From contig CAYWTB010000002.1 in assembly GCA_964461135.1 (NCBI GenBank), positions 67,077-131,076 of the forward strand: a DNA stretch of 64,000 nt. Reading direction: 5' to 3'. The notes under the pieces were generated by a model. It saw nothing but the letters and a program-made list of their open reading frames with translations, did no database searches and was not told the DNA's origin. The translations under genes and the position numbers were made by a program. Numbering within the stretch: position 1 is the stretch's first letter; each line of letters opens with the position of its first letter. Source of the stretch: RQOF01 sp964461135. Lineage in GTDB: Bacteria > Calditrichota > Calditrichia > RBG-13-44-9. Below are positions 45,581 through 55,671 of the stretch, one piece after another.

Positions 45581-46612
45581 TTAAAAGTGCATTTCCAGCG
45601 AAAAACGATGAACGTTATTTAACCTTCCCCAATCAGCGTAGGCATAATCTATTTGTAATGGGATGGTTGCAGATAAATAATAAACGAAACCTGTTCCCAG
45701 GGTCAAACCTTTTTCTGTTTCATCTTCATACAATGCCTGGTATCCACCGCGCAGAAAAAATCGGTGTCGAAAACCATATTCCATACCAAAACTGACGTTT
45801 TCCGTATTGTCATTGGGATGTCTTGCCTCTACTGCCACAGTTAACTGGTTCATTTCATGGTTTAGAATTTCCATGGCCACACCGAAACGGAACAGAAGCG
45901 GTAAATCCCATTTATCTGTTTGAAGATTGGCAAATATGTTTTCATTGTCACCATGCTGCTCGGGACTAAAATCATAATTTACAAATATATCTTTCCCTGA
46001 ATACTGCATTTTGGGGCCAAAATTGGAGATATTCATACCTAATGTCAGCCAATTAAAATCGGTTTTGAAAAGTATCCCGATATCAAATGCAATCGTGGAT
46101 GCTGTCATGTGCCAAATTTGTTGACGAATATATTTAGCGGTAAATCCCATGCTGAAACGGTTGGTAAGAGCGCGGGCATAACTTAATCCAAACGCCATAT
46201 CCATTGCGCTGAAGTATTCACCGGTGCCTTCCGGTTCGAATTCAGAACGGACTTTCATATCGGGCATGGAGAGGGAGGTAAAACTCAATCCAAGAGTTCC
46301 AAAACTACTTACCCGTATTGCCACTGCAGCGAAATCGAAGTTCATGTCCGCCAGCCAGTTAGTATGGACAAAATTTACTCCCCCATTCGGTCTTACCCGC
46401 GAGAGTCCGGCCGGATTCCAATATATTGAAGAGACATCGTTGGCAAGCGCCACGTAAGCTCCGCCCATCCCAATGGCTCGGGCTCCAACCTGGATTTTAA
46501 GAAATTGAGCCGTCGTTGTACCGCTTTTTGTCAGTCCGCCGAATATGTTGCACCAAGCTGGTGATATTAAAAAGATACTAATTATTATGGTAAAAAAGAC
46601 TGTCTTTCTCAT
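45581..46612 (-). CDS. PorV/PorQ family outer-membrane protein
   Basis: A 343-aa beta-barrel protein with signal peptide (about 1-21) and the PorV-type N-terminus: TTAQFLKIQVGARAIGMGGAYVALANDVSSIYWNPAGLSR-like features within residues 33-75. The last strand ends in phenylalanine (FSLEMHF), typical of outer-membrane barrels. PorV shuttles T9SS cargo to the surface attachment machine. A locus-specific copy next to a TonB receptor and a large T9SS protein suggests a dedicated partner. It follows the 1032-aa gene by 15 bp. Confidence 0.85.
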   Translation of the reverse strand: MRKTVFFTIIISIFLISPAWCNIFGGLTKSGTTTAQFLKIQVGARAIGMGGAYVALANDVSSIYWNPAGLSRVRPNGGVNFVHTNWLADMNFDFAAVAIRVSSFGTLGLSFTSLSMPDMKVRSEFEPEGTGEYFSAMDMAFGLSYARALTNRFSMGFTAKYIRQQIWHMTASTIAFDIGILFKTDFNWLTLGMNISNFGPKMQYSGKDIFVNYDFSPEQHGDNENIFANLQTDKWDLPLLFRFGVAMEILNHEMNQLTVAVEARHPNDNTENVSFGMEYGFRHRFFLRGGYQALYEDETEKGLTLGTGFVYYLSATIPLQIDYAYADWGRLNNVHRFSLEMHF

Positions 46613-46627
46613 CTTGATTTCCGCTCA

Positions 46628-49600
46628 TTATTTTATTAATGCAAATCTTCCTGTCTTCTCTCCTATACCAGGGGCTTCCAGATAGAAAATATAGATACCC
46701 GGGGCGATATCCAGGTAATCTTTGGTAGTTAAATCCCATGGTTCTGCTCCATCCAATAGATCTGAATTGTGTTGTAAGGTTCGTACATGATCGCCGCTGA
46801 CCGTGAAAATACGAATGGTACAATCCTTTGGTAGGTGTATGAAATAGACGCGCCGTTCTCCCCGGCCAGTAGCAAATTTTCTGGTCGGTTCCCAACGCGC
46901 AGCCACCACATAAGGATTGGGTACAACCGCCACTTTGTCAAGATCAGTTTCTGCCTGCTGGCGGTCGATTTTTGCTGCTTTGGTTGTAAACTGGTAAACA
47001 TCGCCGCTGCGAAACGGTGTTTTGATCTGAATTCGCAAAATATCACCGTCCTCCGGTAAAATGGGTTGTGCACCGCCATAAGGCTCCAGAAAACTCACCC
47101 TCCAGATTTCCTGCTGATTGGTGCCGTCGATTATAATTATCCTGATATATTCGGTGGAATCATTTAGAGGGACGGAAATCATGCTATCCCGTGTAGATTT
47201 TCTAAATTCTTCAAACATGAAAAGTACTTTCTTGTTTTCATATATGTCCCACACTGAAAAATTTACAGGAAAACGTGGACCAAACCACCAGGTGGTGTCG
47301 GGATCTCCAAACCTGATTTCGTAACTGGAGGGATAACCTGGCCTGCGATGCGGGAATACATATTTTCTATCCACTTTAACCGGCAGGTTGCAATTTCCTT
47401 TAATCCATCCGGAATTTTGCCCATCCCATTCGATGGTGTCACTAAGGGTAAATAGACGCAGACCAGAAAATAAAGGATTAAAGTCTTCTGCATTAATATA
47501 AGAGGATTGACTGAATACAGTATCCGACTGTGAGGAATTAGTAGTACTGACCAGGCTATAATGAATTGTATCCTGGTGAGTGGTATCATCAAAACTAAGC
47601 CGGAAGGTTTGATTATCCGATACCTGCAAAGGATCGAGCACATCGATCCAAACATTGCCGGTTGCAAATCCGGTCACATGAGTTATTGAATCCTTCACTC
47701 CGCCGGCTTTATACCCAGCTACCGGCGCCTGCGGGGTTATCTCCACCGTATTGGCATCAAGGGTTACGTTTCCGTTAATATCCTGTACAATTAAACGACT
47801 GCACTCAGATGGATACATGCTGGAATCCGGGTCTCCCCTGTCATAAGAAACCGCGGCATAGTAGTACGTCTTGCCATTTATCACATCATTGTCTGTCCAG
47901 GAATGTTGTAACCCCTTGTTATCACCCATATAAATTTGAATACCCTGATATTCCAGAGGAAAGAACCCTTCAACATCATCCCTGAGGTCGAATTGTGCGA
48001 CGGGTTTAAGAAAGGTTTCTTCGCCAAAAGCATTCGTAATAATTCGGGCGTCAATAAATCCGGGATCGGTGCTTTTATAAATTTTATAACCCTCAAAATC
48101 GTAAGGTGGCGTGGAAAAAGGATCATAGCTTCTTTCAGCCTGGTCGTCCCAATAAAGGGTGATCTTTTTATCTCCGGCCACCGCCCACACACGTGGTTTG
48201 TCAGGCGGCCGCGCAAAATTATAGTTTTCGTTATATATTCGTTGAACCGTTTGCTTATTGCGCCGGAGGTCGGATAAGTTTTCACCAAAAACGAGACAAA
48301 CCGAGAATCGTTCGGTTAAACCGGAACGCAGGGGAAATAGCCCCGATCCATAAAGAAATGCGATATTACCGTTTTGCAGTTGTGTATCGAAATGACTTAC
48401 AAAAACACGGTTCCACACATCCTGGTCTTTATAAAAGGCAAAACCCTGCCCGATATAAAATACGTCAAATGCGGTCAACCCGATCTGGTCTGATTCATCT
48501 TTATCAGTTGCATCAAAGTGGGGTTCGCCGGCAGTCGGGCGTCCATCGCCCTCTCCCAAATCACCGGTCCCGCCTAAACCATCTGCGCCAACATCATCTT
48601 TTTCGGGATCCCAATCCAGGTCGTTATCAATACCGTCATCGCGCCGCTCATCGATCATTTCATCAATCCGGCCGTCGCCGCTATTATCGATACCATCTGC
48701 ATATTTAAAACCGATATGTAATGCATTCTCATCAATGAGACCATTTTGATTATCATCAATCCCATTGTCAGGAATTTCTCCAATAATCATATTCTGGGTG
48801 ACTACCGGGCTTCCCTCTTCGCCATCTCCATCATCATCCACATGGTTAAAGGGATTTCCGGGGCTTTCCAGGAATGCATATCCGCACCAGCCGGTAGGTC
48901 CCCAACCGCCCTGTCCCAAACCATTGGTATCCCAAGAATAGGTGATATCATTCTGTAAATCGAAGGAAGCATTATCATCATTTGAATCGTATTGACCTCC
49001 CACGCCAACATCAGCATACATACCGAAGGTCATTTTCTGATAATTTATGGTCCCCTCGTTCGTGATATCGTAATGCCAAAAAATAAGGTCTTCGGCCTGC
49101 ACGTTTGCCCATTGGAATCCCCGAACTCCAACTCGTAATGCTAAACCGCGCCGGCTATGATCTGTGGAATCCGGATAAAAGTCCTGACCGTCATCTGCAT
49201 CATCATCCATAACAAAATAGCTTTCCTGGTCCGCATTGGTGCGTTTTCCAAAATAGCCATTCCAGAAACCATTCCAACTGGCATCCTTGTCCACCCAGCC
49301 ATCCGGCCAGGAGTTAGGATTATCACTCATGGCAATTTTATCCTGTCGCTGATTCGCATAACCGGGCCGGGGTTGCCAGCCGCGCTCCACACCATCCGGG
49401 GAAATATCCATTAATTCCCGGTAACCTGCCTCACATAAGTAAAGCGTATCTCCATAGCGATTAACCACCTGGGTAACCACAATAGGCGTGATGCCATCCA
49501 TATAAGAGTGATTTGTCCCCTTAGGCCACACGCCGGATGGCTGTCTTCCCCACCATGCGACTTCGCCAAAATTATAAAAAAGGGTTTCTACCAGGTTTCC

Positions 49601-49726
49601 ATTATGGGTTCCTTCTTTGCGATATGTTCGGTTTCCACGCATCTCTTTGGGAACGCTTATCTGGGCAATCAGGGATGCCGACATCGTGATCAGGATGGTA
49701 ATAATGTATAATTTAAACCATCTCAT
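46628..49726 (-). CDS. Large secreted protein with acidic Asp-rich repeats and T9SS-type C-terminus
   Basis: A 1032-aa exported protein (signal peptide about 1-21). The N-terminal 260 residues are unknown but aromatic-rich. Residues about 300-400 hold many calcium-binding-like aspartate repeats (DDDGDGEEG, GIDDNQNGLIDE, GIDNSGDGRIDE, GIDNDLDWDPEKDD), similar to thrombospondin type 3 or EF-hand loops. A fibronectin-like segment follows near 545-670 (ITLYWDDQAE, FEGYKIYKSTDPG), and the end is a T9SS-type sorting domain (VVPNPYVVAA, IAPGIYIFYLEAPG). It sits between the TonB receptor and PorV and may replace SusD as the surface partner. That role is inferred. Confidence 0.8.
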   Translation of the reverse strand: MRWFKLYIITILITMSASLIAQISVPKEMRGNRTYRKEGTHNGNLVETLFYNFGEVAWWGRQPSGVWPKGTNHSYMDGITPIVVTQVVNRYGDTLYLCEAGYRELMDISPDGVERGWQPRPGYANQRQDKIAMSDNPNSWPDGWVDKDASWNGFWNGYFGKRTNADQESYFVMDDDADDGQDFYPDSTDHSRRGLALRVGVRGFQWANVQAEDLIFWHYDITNEGTINYQKMTFGMYADVGVGGQYDSNDDNASFDLQNDITYSWDTNGLGQGGWGPTGWCGYAFLESPGNPFNHVDDDGDGEEGSPVVTQNMIIGEIPDNGIDDNQNGLIDENALHIGFKYADGIDNSGDGRIDEMIDERRDDGIDNDLDWDPEKDDVGADGLGGTGDLGEGDGRPTAGEPHFDATDKDESDQIGLTAFDVFYIGQGFAFYKDQDVWNRVFVSHFDTQLQNGNIAFLYGSGLFPLRSGLTERFSVCLVFGENLSDLRRNKQTVQRIYNENYNFARPPDKPRVWAVAGDKKITLYWDDQAERSYDPFSTPPYDFEGYKIYKSTDPGFIDARIITNAFGEETFLKPVAQFDLRDDVEGFFPLEYQGIQIYMGDNKGLQHSWTDNDVINGKTYYYAAVSYDRGDPDSSMYPSECSRLIVQDINGNVTLDANTVEITPQAPVAGYKAGGVKDSITHVTGFATGNVWIDVLDPLQVSDNQTFRLSFDDTTHQDTIHYSLVSTTNSSQSDTVFSQSSYINAEDFNPLFSGLRLFTLSDTIEWDGQNSGWIKGNCNLPVKVDRKYVFPHRRPGYPSSYEIRFGDPDTTWWFGPRFPVNFSVWDIYENKKVLFMFEEFRKSTRDSMISVPLNDSTEYIRIIIIDGTNQQEIWRVSFLEPYGGAQPILPEDGDILRIQIKTPFRSGDVYQFTTKAAKIDRQQAETDLDKVAVVPNPYVVAARWEPTRKFATGRGERRVYFIHLPKDCTIRIFTVSGDHVRTLQHNSDLLDGAEPWDLTTKDYLDIAPGIYIFYLEAPGIGEKTGRFALIK

Positions 49727-49822
49727 CGAAATCTATCCTCTTTAGATATTTATTACAAAATTTGCTTTCATCAATCAGAACCTACGACTTAGACGGGGAA
49801 GCTCTGTATAAAATAATTTTTA

Positions 49823-52492
49823 TCAAAGATCAAAACTAAAGCCCATCAAAATTTTACGAGGCTCGGAATAATAATCCGGCCGTTGCAACCATTCATCTAA
49901 TGTATTTACATGTCCTACTCTGTCACCCAGGTATTGGCTCACAAGAGAATAACCTGCACGCCCGGTATCGGTATAAACATCAATTTCATTTTTCCGATCG
50001 AAAACATTATATACCTTCAAGAATACATTAAAACGTTCACTCCATAGTAAAATTTGCCTTGATATTCTTAAATCGATATTATAGTTGAATGGCTTTCTTC
50101 CACTGTTTTCGAATGTCGTTTCCAGGCTTTGAATTGCAGGGGTGTAAGGCAGGCCGCTTTGAACCTGGGAAATAATACCTGCGGTAATGAGACGCGGATT
50201 ACTGTAGGTTACCGACAAATTAATTGTATGGCGCTGATCCCAGTTGAGCGGTACTACCTGGATATTGCTTTCTTTTGGCGGAAAGTATTGCTGATTGTAG
50301 AACTGTTGATCGGGATCGGAAGCATTCCCTTCAGCCACCTGAAAGGTGTAGTCAAAACCAACCGTCAGGTAATCCGAGGCGGATGGCCGTTTATTGACCG
50401 AGAGAGTGATACCGCGAATATTACCATAATCCCGGTTTACATATCGTGCATAGCGATCTCCTCCCTCGTAGGTTGAAAAAATTTCTGTACCCAGCAGATT
50501 GCGTGCATCTTTATAGTAACCCGTCACATCAATACCAATGAGATTAAGCAACTCCTGCTGGAATCCGATTTCGTAAATAATGGTGGTTTGTGGCTTCAAA
50601 TCGGCATTTCCGATGAGTGTTGCTAAAGCTCCCGGTGCAACTGCAAAACGCGGATTTTTATAGATAAATTCATAGAGTGGAATCTGGAAGAAATGGCCAT
50701 AGGAAGCATGGATCACTCCGCTTGCAGAAATAGGAAAAGCCAGACCGACGCGGGGGCTCAATTGATGTTGTATATCGGCGCTCTTGTATCCCGATTCCGG
50801 CAGCCTCGCCTGGGGGTCCCGGAGATCTGTGGGAACTTCCCCATGGGAGTTAAAATAATCATACCGTAATCCGGCATTAATTGTCATATTGTCCAGTTCT
50901 ATTTTATCCTGGATATATGCTGCCCCTTCCACAGCATCATGTGTATGTTTACCCTGATTAAAGAAGGCGAATTCACTGAATACACCTCCGCCAGGAACGC
51001 CCCGATAATTGGCTTCGAAATTATTTTCTACAAACCTGTTATGTTTATATTCCACACCTAGCTTTACCTGATGAATTTTTGTGATTTGGGAGGTGAGGTC
51101 AAATTTGGCATTATCTACAGTCGTTGAACGGTTCGTATGTGTCATATCTGTTCCGCCGGTAAGAAAACTGTATGCATCCTCCCTGTTCCTCAATATTAGT
51201 GGATTCGCATAGCGAGAATCGTTCGGGTCTTTAAAAACATACGATTTAAAATCATAGTTATTATGTGACAGTTTAACCGTATAGAACGTCTTCGATGAAA
51301 GGGCATGATTCCAGTCTAAAATATTGGTAATACCATATTCATGGTCGGTTTTTTTCCCATCCGGATTGTACTTATAAAGTTGATCGTAAAAGTTGCGCTT
51401 GAATTGGTTTCCCAGAAGGTTGTAGTTTAATTTAATGGTAGGAGATAATTTAAAGACTAATTTTAAATTTCCATAATATTCGGAATTAGAATTCATAGGA
51501 ACTGGTTGATTATCACCGGTTTGTACAATATGCACTGGTTTGGCAGTATAATCCGATGAATCTTTTGGGTTGAATTGGCGCTGACCGTACATCCAACCGT
51601 CGTTATAAAATCGCCTGAACGAAAGATAATAGCTCATAATATTACTGAGCAGGGGTAACGGACCGTTAAAATAGAACTGGTAGTTATAAATATCCGTCGG
51701 ATTCCGATTATCAATGTTATAAAATAGATCGGTATGAGAACTAACATAATCTCCTGAATAGACGGACCCCCCAAAATGGAAATGATCTTCCGGATTTTTC
51801 GTTACCACTTCTACAATACCCGACATAACCTGCCCATATTCGGCATTGAAAGTCCCGCTGATGACCTTTAACTCCTGAATAGCGTTCTGATCCACATTTA
51901 CTGCTGCTTTACCTGTGTATGGATCGGTTACAGAAACACCATCCACCAGGTAGGCAATTTCACTGGACCGTCCGCCACGAATATGGAATTCCCCCCTATT
52001 ATCAACCACTACACCGGCTTGCAGGCTCAGAATATCGCCAACATTTTCCACGGGCATACTGTGAATTTCATCTGCGGATACTGAAGATGAGGTGGCTGTC
52101 ATGTCTTTTTGGATAAGGGGACGTTCAGCTTCAACTGTTATGGTTTCACCCAGTTCAAGGGCGGTAGGATTTAATTTAAAATCCAAACGGGTAGTTTGGT
52201 CTACGGACACTTTTACATTTGTAACTCGTACTTCCTGGTAGCTCAACATAGAACCTACCAGGGTATAATTACCTGGCGGCATATTTAAAAGGATATAATC
52301 GCCATCCATATCAGAAGCGGCTCCCATTGCACTTCCCTCAACCACTATATTGGCACCGGGAAGAGCATCACCGGTCGTGGCGTCAGAAATATGACCGACA
52401 ATTTTACCGGTTTGACCCGTCCATCCTGACTGTGTTAAGATTATTAGATATATTAAAACCTTAACAATGCAGAGCTTTTTTATATTTTTCAT
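49823..52492 (-). CDS. TonB-dependent receptor with CarboxypepD_reg domain
   Basis: An 889-aa outer-membrane transporter. Signal peptide about 1-25, carboxypeptidase-regulatory-like domain at about 28-115 (GKIVGHISDATTGDALPGANI), plug domain at about 125-235 (GDILSLQAGVVVDNRG, HIRGGRSSEIAYLVDGVSV, GTFNAEYGQVMSG) and a 22-strand barrel ending in phenylalanine-containing GFSFDL. It imports a large substrate, probably an oligosaccharide, using TonB energy. No SusD lipoprotein follows. The terminator-like hairpin 33 bp upstream makes its expression partly separate from the CBM9 gene. Confidence 0.9.
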   Translation of the reverse strand: MKNIKKLCIVKVLIYLIILTQSGWTGQTGKIVGHISDATTGDALPGANIVVEGSAMGAASDMDGDYILLNMPPGNYTLVGSMLSYQEVRVTNVKVSVDQTTRLDFKLNPTALELGETITVEAERPLIQKDMTATSSSVSADEIHSMPVENVGDILSLQAGVVVDNRGEFHIRGGRSSEIAYLVDGVSVTDPYTGKAAVNVDQNAIQELKVISGTFNAEYGQVMSGIVEVVTKNPEDHFHFGGSVYSGDYVSSHTDLFYNIDNRNPTDIYNYQFYFNGPLPLLSNIMSYYLSFRRFYNDGWMYGQRQFNPKDSSDYTAKPVHIVQTGDNQPVPMNSNSEYYGNLKLVFKLSPTIKLNYNLLGNQFKRNFYDQLYKYNPDGKKTDHEYGITNILDWNHALSSKTFYTVKLSHNNYDFKSYVFKDPNDSRYANPLILRNREDAYSFLTGGTDMTHTNRSTTVDNAKFDLTSQITKIHQVKLGVEYKHNRFVENNFEANYRGVPGGGVFSEFAFFNQGKHTHDAVEGAAYIQDKIELDNMTINAGLRYDYFNSHGEVPTDLRDPQARLPESGYKSADIQHQLSPRVGLAFPISASGVIHASYGHFFQIPLYEFIYKNPRFAVAPGALATLIGNADLKPQTTIIYEIGFQQELLNLIGIDVTGYYKDARNLLGTEIFSTYEGGDRYARYVNRDYGNIRGITLSVNKRPSASDYLTVGFDYTFQVAEGNASDPDQQFYNQQYFPPKESNIQVVPLNWDQRHTINLSVTYSNPRLITAGIISQVQSGLPYTPAIQSLETTFENSGRKPFNYNIDLRISRQILLWSERFNVFLKVYNVFDRKNEIDVYTDTGRAGYSLVSQYLGDRVGHVNTLDEWLQRPDYYSEPRKILMGFSFDL

Positions 52493-52524
52493 TCTTTTAA
52501 TAATTTAGAATTTGGAAAATTAAA

Positions 52525-52549
52525 GGGGACACCTCTTGGAGGTGCCCCC
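52525..52549 (-). terminator. Hairpin terminator/attenuator between the CBM9 gene and the TonB receptor gene
   Basis: On the minus strand GGGGGCACCTC-CAA-GAGGTGTCCCC forms an 11-bp stem with one G-T pair, followed by TTTAATTTT. It lies 18 bp after the CBM9 stop and 33 bp before the receptor start, so read-through would set the ratio of the two. Confidence 0.75.
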
Positions 52550-52566
52550 AGTGTATAATAGCATAT

Positions 52567-54333
52567 TTACTTTAGAAGCATCATTTTTCTGGTCAGTTTG
52601 AAATTTTGAGCAGACATCTGGTAGAAATAAATCCCACTGGCTACAGAATTACCGAAATTATCGGTTCCATTCCATACCACAGTGTGTGAACCAGCACCTT
52701 GTTTACCATTGAACAGTGTGGTCACTTTGCTTCCAAGGATGTTATAGACGTTAATGGTTAGATTAGAAGCGGTTGGTAAATAATAGCTAATGCGTGTTGT
52801 TGGATTAAAAGGATTCGGATAATTTTGATCCAAGCGATACCCTATTGGTACAGTGGTTACACCGGCACCACCAATTCCAACGGCGGTTTCATTAGAAAGA
52901 ATTACTTCGCGATACATATAGTACTTTTCAAAAGTCGGATCGGCCCACTGGGTTCCCCACCAATTGGGGGCATAATCTGCCACATCCACGTTAAAGGTGT
53001 CAGCAGATGCATAATCCAGATCCCATATCACCACACTCAAGTTTACCGTATCCAGGTCAACATAACCAAACAGATCGGTATGAACAACAACCTCGAGTGA
53101 ATATCCTTCATCCGGTCCGTTTGTCTCAGTATGGGTAACTGTACCTGCAGGCTCATACGAGGCTCCTTCAGCACCGCCAGTCGGTACATTGGCACTTAAC
53201 TGAAACTGGATTGGATCACCAACGTTGGGGGTAAAATACATTGCTTTAATCTCCATGCGCTCGGTTGGATTAATAACTTTATAGTTCATCCACAAAAAGA
53301 GTCCATCCGCTTCCCATCCTGGTGACCAACTACACACCGAGGAATCATTTGATTGTACACCTATATATAGATCAGTACCATTATGGGCAAATTTTACCGT
53401 TGCCATGCTGGTATCAGTATAAAAGTTCAAAGAATCTCCCCATTGCTGGTAATAGCCACCGGTAGATCTACCAGAACCTTTACCGACTATCACATAATCG
53501 GCATTGGTCCAGAATGATTCATTCAATTGGCCATCAAGGGTAATTGTATCGGTAGTTTTGATGGCAATTTTTCTGGGTGGGTCGGCCAGTTTTAGGATAC
53601 GCATGTCTGGTCCCCATTGACTTCCCCACCAGCTTTTATAAAAAGAACCTACATCCCAAATTTGACCATCTTCACCCGTATAACCATCGGGATCAAAGAT
53701 ATTAAACAAAACCGGTACATTTGCATTGGGATCGGTGTAACCCAACTGGTCTAAATGAATCACTAATTCAGCAGTATAGCCAGAATCTACTTGTGTAGTG
53801 TCATTTACAATTGTGGAAGGATGCTTCCATGCTGCACCGGAACCGGATCCGGGATAAAGTCCGGGTTCTTCATAATGGATATCAGGATTCGTACCGACCA
53901 GGTTGAAATAGAGCTTGTACTCCACTGGAATTCCTGCAGCGGTATTAATTTTCATGAAAAGGCCATCGCCTTCCCAGCTTCCATCAAACCGGCAGACAGA
54001 ATGATCATCAGACTGGAGAGAAATGTAAAGATCAAGACCGTAATGGAGAATACGAACGAAGGTTGTGGTCGTATCCGTATAAGGAGGTTGGACCAGCTCT
54101 TCTCCGCTAACGGCGTATTGCACATCTCCCGGAGTAAAAGTAGAACGGAAAACCAAAATATCATATCGGCGTGCCCAATCCATTTCATCCAGCATCCCAT
54201 CCACCGTTATGGGATTTTCTGCAGATGTAATTTGTAAATAGGGCGGATCAACATGCCCTGTTCCACTGATCGCATTTCCAGCAAAAGCCAGAAATAAAAC
54301 CAGGATCGCAACACCAGTAAATAAAGATTTCAT
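52567..54333 (-). CDS. T9SS-sorted protein with two CBM9-like domains
   Basis: A 588-aa exported protein. Signal peptide about 1-23, then two tandem copies of a CBM9/DOMON-like beta-sandwich at about 30-255 and 262-490. Each has a (I/T)xVDGxLDE or ITLDGQLNE opening, a YGLDLYIS/NGTDLYIG strand, a GSWEGDGLF/GWEADGLFL motif and a tryptophan-rich end (YKSWWGSQWG, APNWWGTQWA). The last 85 residues are a T9SS type A domain (DQNYPNPFNPTTRI, VASGIYFYQMS). It probably binds glycans at the cell surface. It follows lacI in the same direction, 39 bp away. Confidence 0.87.
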   Translation of the reverse strand: MKSLFTGVAILVLFLAFAGNAISGTGHVDPPYLQITSAENPITVDGMLDEMDWARRYDILVFRSTFTPGDVQYAVSGEELVQPPYTDTTTTFVRILHYGLDLYISLQSDDHSVCRFDGSWEGDGLFMKINTAAGIPVEYKLYFNLVGTNPDIHYEEPGLYPGSGSGAAWKHPSTIVNDTTQVDSGYTAELVIHLDQLGYTDPNANVPVLFNIFDPDGYTGEDGQIWDVGSFYKSWWGSQWGPDMRILKLADPPRKIAIKTTDTITLDGQLNESFWTNADYVIVGKGSGRSTGGYYQQWGDSLNFYTDTSMATVKFAHNGTDLYIGVQSNDSSVCSWSPGWEADGLFLWMNYKVINPTERMEIKAMYFTPNVGDPIQFQLSANVPTGGAEGASYEPAGTVTHTETNGPDEGYSLEVVVHTDLFGYVDLDTVNLSVVIWDLDYASADTFNVDVADYAPNWWGTQWADPTFEKYYMYREVILSNETAVGIGGAGVTTVPIGYRLDQNYPNPFNPTTRISYYLPTASNLTINVYNILGSKVTTLFNGKQGAGSHTVVWNGTDNFGNSVASGIYFYQMSAQNFKLTRKMMLLK

Positions 54334-54372
54334 AGTGAACCCCTTTTATTTAGTTAGACATTAAAGAATTAT

Positions 54373-55404
54373 TTAAAAAAGATTATGACCTGATTGATAT
54401 AAACAACCACAGGAGCCTCCAATTACAAGACCTGTGGTAAGAACTTCTCGGTGTGGCATTTTCGGATCGATTTCACCACTTATCATTTTAAAGAGGTATC
54501 GAATAGCCCTGCTACCTAATTCTTGAATAGGAACATGAACGGTAGTCAGTCGAGGTTGGAGAAGCCGGCTCATATATATATTGTCAAATCCGACCACAGC
54601 TATATCTTGGGGTATTTTCATTCCTGCTGTCCGGGCGGCTTCATATATACCAACTGCCATCATATCGTTCGCTGCAAAGACCGCATCCGGTTTTATTTTC
54701 TGGTTTATTAGACGGTTGAAACCGTAGTAACCCGAACGTACTGTAAAATCTCCTGATACCATGAAATTCTTATCAAAAGGCAATCCAAATTGTGTTAAGG
54801 CTTCCTGGTATCCTCGTAATCTTTCCTCAGCATCACAATTCCCATCAGGACCTAAAATCATACCAATCTTTTGATAGTTATGCTTAATCAGATGTTCAGT
54901 AATTGTAAATGCCCCTTGATAATTATCAATATTAAAACTGATTACATCTTTCAGATCGCTACACACATTCAATAAAATCACAGGTCTTCGGCTTTGTCGA
55001 ATTAATTCAGCAGTTTCTCTATGAAGTTGAGGTACCATAAGTATTACACCATCCGTACGTCCGCTACCCATAAATTCTAAAAGCGTTTCAATAATATTCC
55101 TCTGGTCATGAGAACTGGAGATTAACACGAATTTATTTGTACGGTATGCCTCTTCATCAATCCCATGGATGATGTCCATAAAAAATTCATCTACCAGTTC
55201 AGGCAGAATGACACCAATCGTATCGGTTCTTTTACGGGATAATCCCCGGGCAATGGGATTAGGCTTATAATTCAATTCCCGCGAGATCTTTAAAATTTTT
55301 TGGCGGGTTTCATCACGTATAGCACCCGTATTGTTCAAAGCACGGGAAACAGTTGCGATCGAAACCCCAGCCTGTTTCGCAATTTCAATGATATTGGTGG
55401 TCAA
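54373..55404 (-). CDS. LacI-family transcriptional regulator
   Basis: A 343-aa repressor: N-terminal helix-turn-helix (IIEIAKQAGVSIATVSRALNN, hinge near residue 50) and a periplasmic-binding-protein-like effector domain (DTIGVILPELVDEFF, GSGRTDGVILM, DAVFAANDMMAVGIYEA, GFDNIYMSRLLQPRLTT). The start is a TTG at 55404; no in-frame ATG exists near the family's normal N-terminus. The C-terminus carries an unusual cysteine-bearing tail (GGSCGCLYQ). Its own promoter has a matching operator at 55481-55494 and the ABC operon has a second one, so it probably senses the imported sugar and controls the locus. Confidence 0.92.
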   Translation of the reverse strand: MTTNIIEIAKQAGVSIATVSRALNNTGAIRDETRQKILKISRELNYKPNPIARGLSRKRTDTIGVILPELVDEFFMDIIHGIDEEAYRTNKFVLISSSHDQRNIIETLLEFMGSGRTDGVILMVPQLHRETAELIRQSRRPVILLNVCSDLKDVISFNIDNYQGAFTITEHLIKHNYQKIGMILGPDGNCDAEERLRGYQEALTQFGLPFDKNFMVSGDFTVRSGYYGFNRLINQKIKPDAVFAANDMMAVGIYEAARTAGMKIPQDIAVVGFDNIYMSRLLQPRLTTVHVPIQELGSRAIRYLFKMISGEIDPKMPHREVLTTGLVIGGSCGCLYQSGHNLF

Positions 55405-55480
55405 TGGATTCTTTGTAAATAATTGTCGATTTACAATCTCCTCTGCTTAATATTTGGTATATTATTTAATAAATACATGT

Positions 55481-55532
55481 TGTAAACGTTTACATTTTGA
55501 TACAATTTAATTTTATTTCATGGATTTGTCAA
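55481..55532 (-). promoter_or_regulatory. lacI promoter with palindromic LacI-type operator
   Basis: On the minus strand TTGACA (55532-55527), 17 bp, TAAATT (55509-55504). The perfect palindrome TGTAAACGTTTACA (55481-55494) starts ten bases after the -10 box, the place where a LacI-family protein blocks initiation. Confidence 0.8.
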
Positions 55533-55671
55533 GGGGTAATCTTGAGAAAATTAAATTTTTTATAATTGCGTATTCGATCTTCCCGAAAGCTACACCAATC
55601 GTGAGTTTTTAATGGAAATTTCCAGCAAGTCGTGAAGTTAAGGACAAACCATTCACATTGTAAAAACTTTA

